Shown in pieces: positions 44,362-54,722 of a stretch of 64,000 bases of DNA (its first letter is position 1; the number at the start of each line of letters is the position of its first letter). A program made the translations under genes and the position numbers. The stretch lies in NCBI GenBank assembly GCA_030180135.1, contig CM058230.1:27426067-27490066 (forward strand). The letters run 5' to 3'. This stretch comes from Orychophragmus violaceus. Its lineage: Eukaryota; Streptophyta; Magnoliopsida; Brassicales; Brassicaceae. Under the pieces are notes generated by a model that did no database searches, was not told where the DNA came from, and saw only the letters and a program-made list of their open reading frames with translations.

Positions 44362-45085
44362 TGATAGGTTCTAAGTTTTCCCTATACTAAAACTGCAAGT
44401 GAACAGCAATGTCAAAGTAGTATATAGGGTTATCGAATCCACAGGGACACTTGGTCTCAAGAGAATCAAACTATAGGAATAAATACTAGAATTAAGCAAG
44501 TAGTGAATGAAATAAATTGCGGTGCGAGAAAGTAAATCAGTAGCATAGGTTAACGGTTGTGAAGCAAGTAATTAAAAGCGTCAAGCCTAGGGTATTCTCA
44601 GGAAATCAGACAAGCAGACAGTTCATTCAGCAAGGATCTAATTAAGAACGGTTCTAGAACTCAAAACACAGATATAGAATTAACCAAATTCCTTTGCGAT
44701 AATTCTCTAAGTCTAAGTGCAGCAAACCAAACTTTCGTTTGCGAGAACTAACAGATTAAACTAGCAATAAGTCCAAGTTTGATATGTTCACAATTATCCT
44801 AAACCAAACTTCCGTTTGCGCAAAGTTTAATTGCCCAATTTAATTAGTTCAGATTCCTAAACCCCACTTCCGTGACGTATTTAGCAACCTAAGATCTAGA
44901 TTCTAATTGATCAGGTTAGAACTAGCTTTAAGCACAATTAAATTGAAGAACAGATATAGTTATGAATCCTTAACTGAATTTGAACAAGTCTAGCAAGTCA
45001 TGAAATCCTATGTGAGAAACCCTAAACCTAACTATGGATCTACTCAGACATAGATAATGAAAACATAATCATAGAATGAATAAAT
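44362..45085 (-). repeat. 3' LTR of the gag-protease Ty3 element, outer part
   Basis: First 724 bases (plus coordinates) of the LTR. It continues at 52836 after the copia insertion. It matches 57595-58318. Confidence 0.95.
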
Positions 45086-45757
45086 TGAAGGAACGTTTAG
45101 TTGATCCTGATTCAATTCCAGATTCATATCAACCTAAACATGCGATCTAGGTTCTTCTCAGAATAGAAACAAATGATGATCTCACCTTATACCTGTTTGT
45201 TGCAGCGGAAAGGGATGGTATGTCTGAGATCAGAGAAACACCGAGGGATGAATCCTCCAAAGGTTCACACACGCTTTCACAGGAAACAGCTGCTAGACCA
45301 CAAGGGAACTCGGCGCAGAGAGAGAGAGTTTACGGCTCAAGTGTTAGGGTTAATCAGTCTGAAACTCGAGTTTTATGACACAAAACTCGTCCTGTTCCGT
45401 TTGGGCCATTTGGCCCAAATACCAATTAACTCGTCGGTGTTTGCGCACTGCATCGATCGTTGCACCTTATGCATCGATCGATGCACAGTGGCTAAACCTT
45501 TTATTCTCTCTAAGTACAGTAAATGCCTAGCACTTTTACTGTACTTCTGCTAAACCGTTCCTACACATTTTCCTGTTAGCTTAGGCGTGTGACCCATATG
45601 GGATCATATAATAAAGGCAATAAGTCCAAGACTTATAGATCATGAGCGGACTCTAGCAAGTCATCATGACCCCCAGTATTATATGACTTATGTCTGATCA
45701 TTGACATACTCTTACTTTCTAGAGACAGTACCGAGATTACTGGACACAATTCCAACA
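45086..45757 (-). repeat. 3' LTR of the young copia
   Basis: 672 bp, TGAAGGAACG to TTCCAACA in plus orientation. Contains TGCATCGATCGTTGCA (45449-45464) and the perfect palindrome TGCATCGATCGATGCA (45470-45485). Confidence 0.95.
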
Positions 45758-46611
45758 ATCTCCCACTTGTACTGGAATCTCTGTATTCATAATCCTTTTG
45801 TCTCAATATCTCGATTAGTCATAAGGCAAGATTGGTGTCATCCTTATAAAGCCTAATCTTGTTCATCGGACTCTGATTTGATACTGACAATCCAAACGAC
45901 TCGGGAAAGTCCGTTTGAGCATGGCCATGCGTTTTCCAGTATTCAAATCTCCGATTGGCCTAGAGATATTCACTCCATTTATATTGGAGGGACAAATCCC
46001 ATCTTGTTCCATCACTGTAAACCACTCATTTCATAATGTACCCAAACAAGGTCCTTATAACTATCGCAGAACGATAGCGTTAGACAATAATCAAAGTACA
46101 TCAGTCCATGGGCAGTCACATGCATGTGAACTCAGGTCTAAGGACTATACTCTATAGTCGTAGTAAGAATCTCTTATGACACAGATATAAATATCCTGAA
46201 GAGTTCTTATAAGCGGGTCTTGTCCGGTCGTATGTTCCCAACATACACCTATGTACTGACTTTGATGCCGCGCATCTATGACACACTGAGACTTTGTCAT
46301 AAGTCACGTACCAATCCAGTCTCACATGGTTGTTGGTGTTCCAGTTTCAACAACCTTCGACTAGGGACAGGATGATATAAAACATTTATCAAATATAGGG
46401 CCTCATGATCAAGCTAAATGACTTTGATGACTCAAGATCAAGTCACTTACTTCGATGACCTATAAAATGCTTCATATCATTTTGGAACGATTATTTCATC
46501 ACAGTTAAAATAATCTTGAAATAATAATTTCATTAAAACATAAAATAATGTTTTACTAGAACATATCAAATAACTAAAATAAAGCTCACAAAACTCCCAC
46601 TCAAATTTAGA
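45758..46611 (-). other. 3' untranslated region and polypurine tract of the young copia
   Basis: The purine tract on minus is CAAGTGGGAGAT (45758-45769), directly next to the LTR. The rest, up to the polyprotein stop, has no recognised gene. Confidence 0.7.
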
Positions 46612-49600
46612 TTACATTTCAATGTTTCTAATGCCTACAGCTTCAGTCAGGAACTCGAGCTTAGGCCTTGGGAGTGGCTTTGTCAACGGATCAGCGACAT
46701 TATCATCTGTCGGAACTCGGCTGATCTTGACTTCCTTTCTATTAATGATGTCACGTATCAAGTGATATCTTCTTAGAACATGCTTGGATTTCTGGTGTGA
46801 TCTTGGTTCCTTTGCCTGAGCTATAGCACCATTGTTGTCACAAAACAGTGCCAGAGGCTCAGCCGCATCTGGTATCACACCTAGTTCCATAATGAACTTT
46901 CGTATCCAAACAGCTTCCTTCGCCGCTTCTGAGGCGGCGATATATTCAGCTTCTGTAGTGGAATCAGCAACGGTGTCCTGCTTGGAGCTTCTCCAACTTA
47001 CTGCACCGCCATTCAGACAAAAGACATAACCGGACTGTGACCGGAAATCATCTGTGTCTGTCTGGAAACTTGCGTCCGTGAATCCACTGACTTTAAGCAC
47101 ATCACTTCCACCGTACACCAAGAACTTATCCTTAGTATGTCTTAGATACTTTAAGATATTCTTTACGGCAATCCAATGGTTTTCACCTGGATTTGACTGG
47201 TATCTACTCGTCATGCTCAATGCATAAGCAACATCAGGACGAGTACAGATCATGGCATACATGACAGATCCTATTGCAGATGCATAAGGAATATTCTTCA
47301 TGCGCTCAAGCTCAGCAGCCGACGTAGGGCTCTGCTTCTTGCTTAGCGTTGTGCCATGTACCATTGGCGTGAAGCCCTTCTTGGAATCTTTCATGCTGAA
47401 TCTTTGTAGGACTTTGTCAATGTATGAGTCTTGACACAAGCCTATCAGCCTCTTAGGTCTATCCCGATAGATCCTAATTCCAAGAACGTATGCGGCTTCA
47501 CCCATGTCTTTCATGGAAAAACAACTTCCAAGCCAGTCCTTTACAGACTTCAGCATTGGAACGTCGTTTCCGAGAAGCAGTATGTCATCGACATATAGAA
47601 TAAGAAATACAATCTTGCTCCCACTAGATTTCTTATACACGCATTGTTCTTCTTCGTTTCTGATGAAGTCAAATTGCTTGATCGCTTCATCAAAACGAAG
47701 ATTCCAGCTCCTCGATGCTTGCTTCAATCCATAAATGGATTTATGAAGCTTGCATACTTTCCCAGCATTCTTTGGATCTATGTAACCGTCAGGTTGCGTC
47801 ATATACACATCCTCTTCCAGAATACCATTCAGGAAGGCGGTTTTCACGTCCATCTGCCAAATTTCATAATCATGAAAAGCTGCAGTTGCTAGTAGAATCC
47901 GAATAGATTTCATCATAGCCACCGGTGAATAGGTTTCATCGTAGTCCACACCGTGAACTTGTCTGAAACCTTTTGCCACCAACCTGGCTTTATAAATCTG
48001 GACATTTCCATCCACGTCAATCTTCTTCTTGAAGATCCATTTGCACTCGATGGCTTTTACACCAGCGGGTAAGTCAACCAACGAAAACACTTGGTTGACC
48101 GACATGGAGTCCATTTCGGAATCAGTGGCCTTGCGCCACTTAGAGGAATCTGGGCCCATCATGGCTTGATTGAAGTTCGATGGTTCATCACCATCAATGA
48201 TCAGAAGATCATGACAGTTAGTCACGAGGAATCCTTGATATCTCTCGGGTTCGTGACGGATCCTCCCGGATCTTCGAACTTCAGGTACTACAGGTTCAGG
48301 CTCTACAATTTCTTGTAGGTCCTCCTGCTGCTCTTCCTCATTAGGTTGAGCAGTATCCTGTTCATCTTGAATTTCTTCAAGCAGTACCTTACTCCCACTG
48401 TCTTTCTTAGAGAGAAACTCCCTCTCAAGAAAGTTACAATCCCGGGCAACAAAAATCTTGTTCTCGGAACGTAGATAGAAGTAATAAGCCTTGGTTTCCC
48501 GTGGATAACCAATGAAGTAGCATTTGTCAGATTTTGGTGTAAGCTTGTCTGAGATTAATCTCTTGACATAGGCTTCACAACCCCAAATTCTGAGATAAGA
48601 CAGCACTGGAGCTTCTCCAGTCCATAATTCATATGGTGTCTTTGCTACTGCTTTTGATGGCGCTCTGTTTAGAGTGAACACTGCTGTTAGTAGAGCATAT
48701 CCCCAAAGGGATATTGGAAGGTCTGTGTGACTCATCATAGATCGAACCATATCCAATAAGGTCCGATTTCTCCTCTCAGACACACCATTCCATTGAGGTG
48801 TTCCAGGAGGAGTGAGTTGGGACACGATCCCACACTCTCTTAGATGATCACTGAATTCTTGGCTTAAGTATTCTCCTCCTCGGTCGGACCGAAGAGCCTT
48901 AATGCTTTTGCCAAGTTGGTTCTGTACTTCATTTTGGAATTCTCTGAACTTCTCAAAAGATTCAGACTTATGTTTCATTAAATAAACATATCCATACCTA
49001 CTGAAATCATCAGTGAAGGTAATGAAGTACTGATAGTTTCCTCTTGCATTTGTGGACATTGGGCCACACACATCAGTGTGTATCAGGCCCAATAAGTCAC
49101 TGGCCCTCTCGTTAGGTTTATTAAAAGGGGCCCGTGTCATTTTGCCCATCATGCAGGATTCGCATTTCTCACATGACTCAAAGTCAAATGAGCCAAGAAG
49201 TCCATTCGAATGGAGCCTCTTGATGCGTTTCTCGCTGATGTGCCCTAAACGACAATGCCATAGAAACGTTCGGTTTTCCTCATTAGGTTTAAACCGTTTT
49301 GTATTAATGTTATAAATTGGCGCGGATTGATCGAGTATGTAAAGCCCATTCGTAAGAGGGGCAGAACCATAGAACAAATTGTTGCGATTGAAGGAACATA
49401 ATTTATTCTTAACTGAAAAATCATAACCTTCCAAATCCAACAAAGAAATTGAAATAATATTTCTGCTTATAGCAGGTACAAAATAACAATTATTCAGTTC
49501 TAAAATCAATCCCGAAGGTAAAGACAACAAGTATGTGCCTACAGCTAGTGCTGAAACTTTCGCTCCATTCCCAACTCGTAGCTCCACTTGTCCTTGCTTC

Positions 49601-50589
49601 AGCCTTCTACTGTTGCTGAGTGCCTGCATATTAGTACAAATATGAGCCCCACAACCAGTATCCATGACCCATGAGGTATTATCAGAAGTAGTTGTATTAA
49701 CTTCTATAACAAAAATACCTGATGAAGAAGTCTCGAAAGTCTTCTTCTTTAATTCCTTTAGACCTTCCTGGAATTTCTTACAATCTCTTCTCCAATGCCC
49801 CAGTTCTTTGCAGAACCTGCACATGTCAGTAGGCCCAGCCTTGGACTTGGGCTTGGGCTTTGGCGTGTCCTTGTCCGCGACTTGGACACCCTTGGCCTTT
49901 CCCTTATCCTTAGCAGAAGACTTCTTAAACCCCTTGCCCTTTTGTACCATAAGCACATTGGGGTCCTTGGCGGTTTTCTTCAAGTTGGGCTCTGCAGTCT
50001 TGAGCATTCCGTGAAGCTCAGGCAGTGTCTTACTCAAGCCATGCATGTTAAAGTTCAGAATGAACTGATCATAGCTTGCAGGTAAAGACTGCAGAATGAT
50101 GTCGCAGGCAAGTTCCTGGCTGATTGGGCAGTCGAGTTTCTGAAGATGATCGAGATAACCCATCATCTTCAAGACATGAGGACTCACTGCCGCATTCGCA
50201 GCCAACTTACAGTCCAAGAGGTTCTTAACTGTCTGGAACCTCTCAGTCCTAGCCTGCTCCTGAAAAAGCGATTTCAGGCTTGCCATTATCTCGATAGGTG
50301 ACAATACACTCTCGAACTGTTTTTGCAGCTCAGGAGTCATTGTCACCAACATCAGGCAATAAACATCATTTTCATCTGACGAATGCTTTTCCCAAGCATT
50401 GTGCAGAGTCCTGGCAGCATTGGCAAGAGGCCTCTCGGGGAGGGGATCTCGAAGGACATAATCCTTCTTCTCCTGCTTGAGGACCAGCCTCAAGTTCCTT
50501 GACCATGTCAGGAAATTCGTTCCAGTCAGCTTCTCCTTCTCGAGAACAGACCGGATCGAGAATGTGTTTTGTGTGCTTGTAGTAGTCAT
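46612..50589 (-). CDS. Copia gag-pol polyprotein, intact, 1325 aa
   Basis: One minus-strand frame from ATG at 50589 to 46612. In order: gag (UBN2 type, about residues 10-210, LTWSRNLRLVLKQEKK); CCHC knuckle CRFCKELGHWRRDC near 257; aspartic protease WVMDTGCGAHICTNM near 308; the GAG-pre-integrase region LWHCRLGHISEKRIKRL and CESCMMGK; integrase with HTDVCGPMS near 503, RSDRGGEYLSQEF and PQWNGVSERRNRTLLD (D-D-E); RT with KWIFKKKIDVDG, QMDVKTAFLNG and catalytic YVDDILLLG near 998; RNase H with DASFQTDTDDF near 1170, TTEAEYIAASEA and CDNNGAIAQAKE; ending NVADPLTKPL. No lesion was found and key residues are present. The leader before the ATG is about 1.56 kb. Confidence 0.95.
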   Translation of the reverse strand: MTTTSTQNTFSIRSVLEKEKLTGTNFLTWSRNLRLVLKQEKKDYVLRDPLPERPLANAARTLHNAWEKHSSDENDVYCLMLVTMTPELQKQFESVLSPIEIMASLKSLFQEQARTERFQTVKNLLDCKLAANAAVSPHVLKMMGYLDHLQKLDCPISQELACDIILQSLPASYDQFILNFNMHGLSKTLPELHGMLKTAEPNLKKTAKDPNVLMVQKGKGFKKSSAKDKGKAKGVQVADKDTPKPKPKSKAGPTDMCRFCKELGHWRRDCKKFQEGLKELKKKTFETSSSGIFVIEVNTTTSDNTSWVMDTGCGAHICTNMQALSNSRRLKQGQVELRVGNGAKVSALAVGTYLLSLPSGLILELNNCYFVPAISRNIISISLLDLEGYDFSVKNKLCSFNRNNLFYGSAPLTNGLYILDQSAPIYNINTKRFKPNEENRTFLWHCRLGHISEKRIKRLHSNGLLGSFDFESCEKCESCMMGKMTRAPFNKPNERASDLLGLIHTDVCGPMSTNARGNYQYFITFTDDFSRYGYVYLMKHKSESFEKFREFQNEVQNQLGKSIKALRSDRGGEYLSQEFSDHLRECGIVSQLTPPGTPQWNGVSERRNRTLLDMVRSMMSHTDLPISLWGYALLTAVFTLNRAPSKAVAKTPYELWTGEAPVLSYLRIWGCEAYVKRLISDKLTPKSDKCYFIGYPRETKAYYFYLRSENKIFVARDCNFLEREFLSKKDSGSKVLLEEIQDEQDTAQPNEEEQQEDLQEIVEPEPVVPEVRRSGRIRHEPERYQGFLVTNCHDLLIIDGDEPSNFNQAMMGPDSSKWRKATDSEMDSMSVNQVFSLVDLPAGVKAIECKWIFKKKIDVDGNVQIYKARLVAKGFRQVHGVDYDETYSPVAMMKSIRILLATAAFHDYEIWQMDVKTAFLNGILEEDVYMTQPDGYIDPKNAGKVCKLHKSIYGLKQASRSWNLRFDEAIKQFDFIRNEEEQCVYKKSSGSKIVFLILYVDDILLLGNDVPMLKSVKDWLGSCFSMKDMGEAAYVLGIRIYRDRPKRLIGLCQDSYIDKVLQRFSMKDSKKGFTPMVHGTTLSKKQSPTSAAELERMKNIPYASAIGSVMYAMICTRPDVAYALSMTSRYQSNPGENHWIAVKNILKYLRHTKDKFLVYGGSDVLKVSGFTDASFQTDTDDFRSQSGYVFCLNGGAVSWRSSKQDTVADSTTEAEYIAASEAAKEAVWIRKFIMELGVIPDAAEPLALFCDNNGAIAQAKEPRSHQKSKHVLRRYHLIRDIINRKEVKISRVPTDDNVADPLTKPLPRPKLEFLTEAVGIRNIEM

Positions 50590-51739
50590 ATCTGAAATAT
50601 ATAAATAAAAAGGTTATTAGTTATTATGTTCAAAATGACTAATCTCGTATTAAAAATTAATATGATATGATTAATCACGCATTATATTCAATAACCTAAG
50701 TTACCCTCAATAGAATATAATGATTCCAAGATCCACATATAACTAAAATTAAAGTGGGCCACTGGCCGTCACCCAACCTTAGCTTATATCGGTAAGCCCT
50801 ATATCGGCTAATTATATCCGTGATATAACTCTTGGTTGTGAATCTGGGCCCGAGGCCCAATCCACTCTGATGTCTCAAGGCCCGGGACTCCCGATGGCCT
50901 AGTCAAGAAAACCAGACTATACAGTCATGTAATCATTAATGTCTGGGACTCCCAATGACATTTATGAATCACAAACCGTCTTACCCACGCAAAAGCAGAC
51001 ATCCTCACACTGTAAGGCCATGAATGCAATTGAATGGGCTTTGACAGCTGACATAGTCTGGACAAGACATCCAACGCTTGATATTATTTGAGGTTCGTAG
51101 GTTTATTAAAATCATTCCCAAAATAGAAGATTACTATTTCGGGAAACTTTCTATTTATGGAAACCTACTATTTTTGGAAACTTTCTAAAATTGGAAACTT
51201 TCTAAAACCGGAAACTTTCTAACTTTAGAAATTTCTTTAAAATCCAAAACCCGCAAATTCAGAAACTTCTATATTAAGAAACTTTCTAATTATAAAATTT
51301 CGGAAACATTAATTTAAAATCGACTTTATAAATTTTTATAAAATAAATTTTAAATTTATCTGAAGAAAGACTCAAATAATTGGCCCAATTGTTTTAACTT
51401 CTTGGCCCGAGGCCCAAGAATTTGTCCATGTCCAAGACATGACCCAATTGTCCAATTAATTGACATAACCGGTCTGGTTCATTAAAACTGGTCTAACCAA
51501 GTTTTAATTACTACGATGACCACAATTGTCAACCGGTTATTTACTAAACCGGATTTTCTCAATTTATTTGGTCCAACCAAATCAAATTAGAAATTCCTGG
51601 TTTAGGCACTAAATCCAATAATTCTTTCGACATTGGATTTCTTATCCCGGTTTAACCAGACTTAATAAAATTATTAAATCTGTTTATTAAACCGTGACGT
51701 TTAATTCAAATTAAATTAAACCGAGCCGAAACCCTAACC
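50590..51739 (-). other. Long 5' leader of the young copia, distal part
   Basis: Non-coding region between the palindrome cluster and the gag start. It contains a 17-bp repeat (listed separately) and many short CCGG-flanked stretches such as AACCGG and AAACCGGA. No open frame of note. Confidence 0.6.
51142..51235. repeat. 17-bp tandem repeat in the copia leader
   Basis: GGAAACTTTCTA-like units start at 51142, 51159, 51176, 51193 and 51210, an exact 17-bp period. Confidence 0.85.
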
Positions 51740-51949
51740 GCATCGATCGATGCTCACAGCATCGATCCTGCAACGATCGTTCATCGATCCTGCATCGATC
51801 GATGCTCTCACGCGTGCACGAACGGTTATCAGGTTTGGCCGAGAGATTCTCGCGAGATCCATGCGATCGTTCGAACGATCCATGCGATCGCGGTCAATCT
51901 CTCGCGACTGCAACGATCGATCCTTGCATTGCATCGATCGATGCAATGC
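51740..51949. repeat. CGATCG palindrome cluster in the copia leader
   Basis: GCATCGATCGATGC at 51740-51753, GCATCGATCCTGCAACGATC near 51759, TGCATCGATCGATGC at 51791-51805, CATGCGATCG pairs near 51860-51890, and a perfect 24-base palindrome at 51926-51949 centred on ATCGAT. The cluster sits about 200-410 bp downstream of the primer-binding site on the minus strand. Confidence 0.95.
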
Positions 51950-52145
51950 GATCTCAGTCGATGCAAAATCAGTTTAGATCACATACCAAATCAATATAGT
52001 TTGGTCATGCGATTTTTAAACAGTTTGTTTAGGATTCAATTCTTGTTTCTTAAGTGATTTATCTTATCAGTAGTTGATTCAAAACACTTCTAAACAAGAA
52101 AACAGTCCTAAACATGAATCTAAACAAGAAAAACCAGAACCTAAA

Positions 52146-52157
52146 GCTCTGATACCA
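52146..52157 (-). promoter_or_regulatory. Primer-binding site of the young copia (tRNA-Met)
   Basis: Reverse complement TGGTATCAGAGC, one base from the 5' LTR. Confidence 0.95.
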
Positions 52158-52158
52158 C

Positions 52159-52830
52159 TGAAGGAACGTTTAGTTGATCCTGATTCAATTCCAGATTCAT
52201 ATCAACCTAAACATGCGATCTAGGTTCTTCTCAGAATAGAAACAAATGATGATCTCACCTTATACCTGTTTGTTGCAGCGGAAAGGGATGGTATGTCTGA
52301 GATCAGAGAAACACCGAGGGATGAATCCTCCAAAGGTTCACACACGCTTTCACAGGAAACAGCTGCTAGACCACAAGGGAACTCGGCGCAGAGAGAGAGA
52401 GTTTACGGCTCAAGTGTTAGGGTTAATCAGTCTGAAACTCGAGTTTTATGACACAAAACTCGTCCTGTTCCGTTTGGGCCATTTGGCCCAAATACCAATT
52501 AACTCGTCGGTGTTTGCGCACTGCATCGATCGTTGCACCTTATGCATCGATCGATGCACAGTGGCTAAACCTTTTATTCTCTCTAAGTACAGTAAATGCC
52601 TAGCACTTTTACTGTACTTCTGCTAAACCGTTCCTACACATTTTCCTGTTAGCTTAGGCGTGTGAACCATATGGGATCATATAATAAAGGCAATAAGTCC
52701 AAGACTTATAGATCATGAGCGGACTCTAGCAAGTCATCATGACCCCCAGTATTATATGACTTATGTCTGATCATTGACATACTCTTACTTTCTAGAGACA
52801 GTACCGAGATTACTGGACACAATTCCAACA
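52159..52830 (-). repeat. 5' LTR of the young copia
   Basis: 672 bp. Contains the same two palindromic units (52522-52537 and 52543-52558) as the other LTR. Confidence 0.95.
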
Positions 52831-52835
52831 TAAAT

Positions 52836-53333
52836 TGCATAAAAGAATAAGAGTAAAAGGGGTTCGAAATCTTCTCCAAATACAGATGATGTAACAGGTT
52901 CAGATCAGCCCCAAAAAGCTCTAAAATCCTCTGCTCTTAATTATCAAAGTGTATGGTAAAAAGTATAAAGCGTATCTAATAAAAACACTAAAAACTCTAT
53001 TATATAGGCATAATCTCGGCCAAGGGCTTCTTTGTAAATATCAGGAACTTCTGGATCAAAGTGCAAATTCTTCACTCTTCTAAACCGCCGAGTTTTTGGC
53101 CCATCTCGCTGGTGCATCGATCGATGCTAGAGTGCAACGATCGACACCTTCCTCTGTTTCGGACAGTGAACTCTATCTCTCGGCCAAACACTCCAAAAAT
53201 CTCCACAATGCTCCATTATCTCCAATTCAGCTCCCAACCTGATTATACCTGTAAAAGACTCTAAACAAAGACAAAAGACACTAAAAACACACTTATATCA
53301 TGGTCTAAAACTAGTAAAAACCATGATATATCA
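52836..53333 (-). repeat. 3' LTR of the gag-protease Ty3 element, inner part
   Basis: The remaining 498 bases of the LTR after the copia and its TAAAT duplication. It carries TGCATCGATCGATGC (53113-53127) and TGCAACGATCGACA (53133-53146). Confidence 0.95.
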
Positions 53334-54373
53334 ACTCCCCCACACTTAGCCTTTGCTTGCCCTCAAGCAAAACAGAGAACTAAAACATGGTGAAGAGGTT
53401 TGAAAACTCTTCAGAAACTCATTTCATCCTAGAAGCTACAATACTCAGATTCCCCTTAGTAAACCACTGAAAGAATCAATCACAGGATATCAAGACCAAC
53501 ATGTACTTCCCCCACACTTAGCAACTGTCCTAGGTAAACTCCACAATCACATTCAAGCATTCAAATTCTCCCTACTGACTTCTGCAAGTATTTAAGTGCG
53601 GTCTCACCTAAGGAGTATCGATCTAAAGGCACATGGATTCTTACCTTATCAGCTCTAGACCACCATACTATCTTTCTCTAGTCCCTTTCTTCTCTTTCCC
53701 TTCTTTAACAACTGATTTTTCCCCACTGGGTATCATTTTATTTTTTTTATCAGTGTTCTTCCCGTTATGGGGTATACTTTGGACACATTCCATGGATCAC
53801 ATGAGAGATAATAGTGTTTGCTACTATTCTCATGACCACTTCGGAGTTACTAACTCATCCTCAGCTTATTATTTTTTTTTTTTTACTTTACAGAAGGGGA
53901 GAAGGGGACTAAATAGGACAGGTTTACAGGCTGTGTCAGAACTAACAGGGAATCCGACATAAAGCATACCAAGCCCTTAGGTGAGAAATCTAAGTCAGTA
54001 TTAAGGGTGAAGTCAGTAAAGGATCCTCTGATACCTGAAGTGATGTGGGTGTTCCCAGTAGGTTGATCTGTGATGGAGTTTTCTAATAGTCATAGATAGA
54101 TCCTGCAACTTCATCCCAATGGTTACTTAAGTTCCTGCAAGTCTTGTAAATCTTCTCAGAAAATCATAGTTTCTTACTTAAACAATTTTGACTCAATAAA
54201 ACAAAAATTTTGAAAAACGGACTGACTCTTAAGAAAACAGAAAGATATAAGTCAGTAGCACCTCCCCCACACTTAAGACACACTGTCCCCAGTAGTGTCC
54301 AGCGAAGGATCGGTAAAAAGAAAATAAAAATTGAAAAGGTGAAATTATGTCTGTCGGGTTACCTCTGTCGCTC
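53334..54373 (-). other. 3' untranslated region with three polypurine-like tracts
   Basis: The functional polypurine tract (rc of ACTCCCCCACACTTA) is at 53334-53348 next to the LTR. Near-identical CCCCCACACTTA tracts recur at about 53508-53520 and 54263-54275. A short hairpin TTTGCTTGCCCTCAAGCAAA lies near 53351. No gene. Confidence 0.75.
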
Positions 54374-54544
54374 AGCATCGACCGTTGCACTAAGTGCATC
54401 GACCGTTACTTGGCGATTTTCGTGTATAGTCGATCGTTGCTCAGGACCGCAACGATCGCTGCAATGCGATTTCTTTCGTGTTGTGACGATCGATGCAGAA
54501 ATGCATCGATCGCTGCAGAAATGCATCGATCGCTGCACTGCGAT
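54374..54544. repeat. CGATCG palindrome cluster in the gag-protease element 3' region
   Basis: Seven or eight units, including GCATCGACCGTTGCA (54375-54389), GTCGATCGTTGC, GCAACGATCGCTGCA, GACGATCGATGCA and two tandem TGCATCGATCGCTGCA units near 54502-54537. A poly(A) run (about 54579-54598) follows. Confidence 0.95.
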
Positions 54545-54722
54545 TTAACCGAGACCTGCAATCATAAACTCACCAGAAAAAAAAAAAAAAAAAAAAAAAC
54601 AAACGTAAAATCCTAACAAAAACACCAAAAATGAAAAAGAAAAACACTAGTACCTAATGGTGGGTTGCCTCCCACCCAGCGCTTGTTTAAGGTCAATAGC
54701 TTGACCGGACGGATGAGATCTT

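Larger units (their letters stand above)
45086..52830 (-). mobile_element. Ty1/copia retrotransposon, apparently complete and very young
   Basis: 7745 bp, minus strand. LTRs at 45086-45757 and 52159-52830 are 672 bp each, with one difference seen by eye (GACCC versus GAACC near 45591 and 52664). TAAAT flanks both ends (45081-45085 and 52831-52835). The primer-binding site is tRNA-Met, the polypurine tract is present, and one uninterrupted 1325-codon polyprotein holds all domains. It landed inside an LTR of the gag-protease Ty3 element. It looks autonomous and recently active. Confidence 0.95.

Noticed and set aside
45173..45553. 126-codon open frame, repeated identically at 52246-52626
   Set aside because: It lies wholly inside the two LTRs of the young copia; identity reflects LTR identity, not a gene.
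51734..51999. Overlapping frames rich in Ser-Ile-Asp-Arg on both strands
   Set aside because: These are translations of the CGATCG palindrome cluster in the copia leader.
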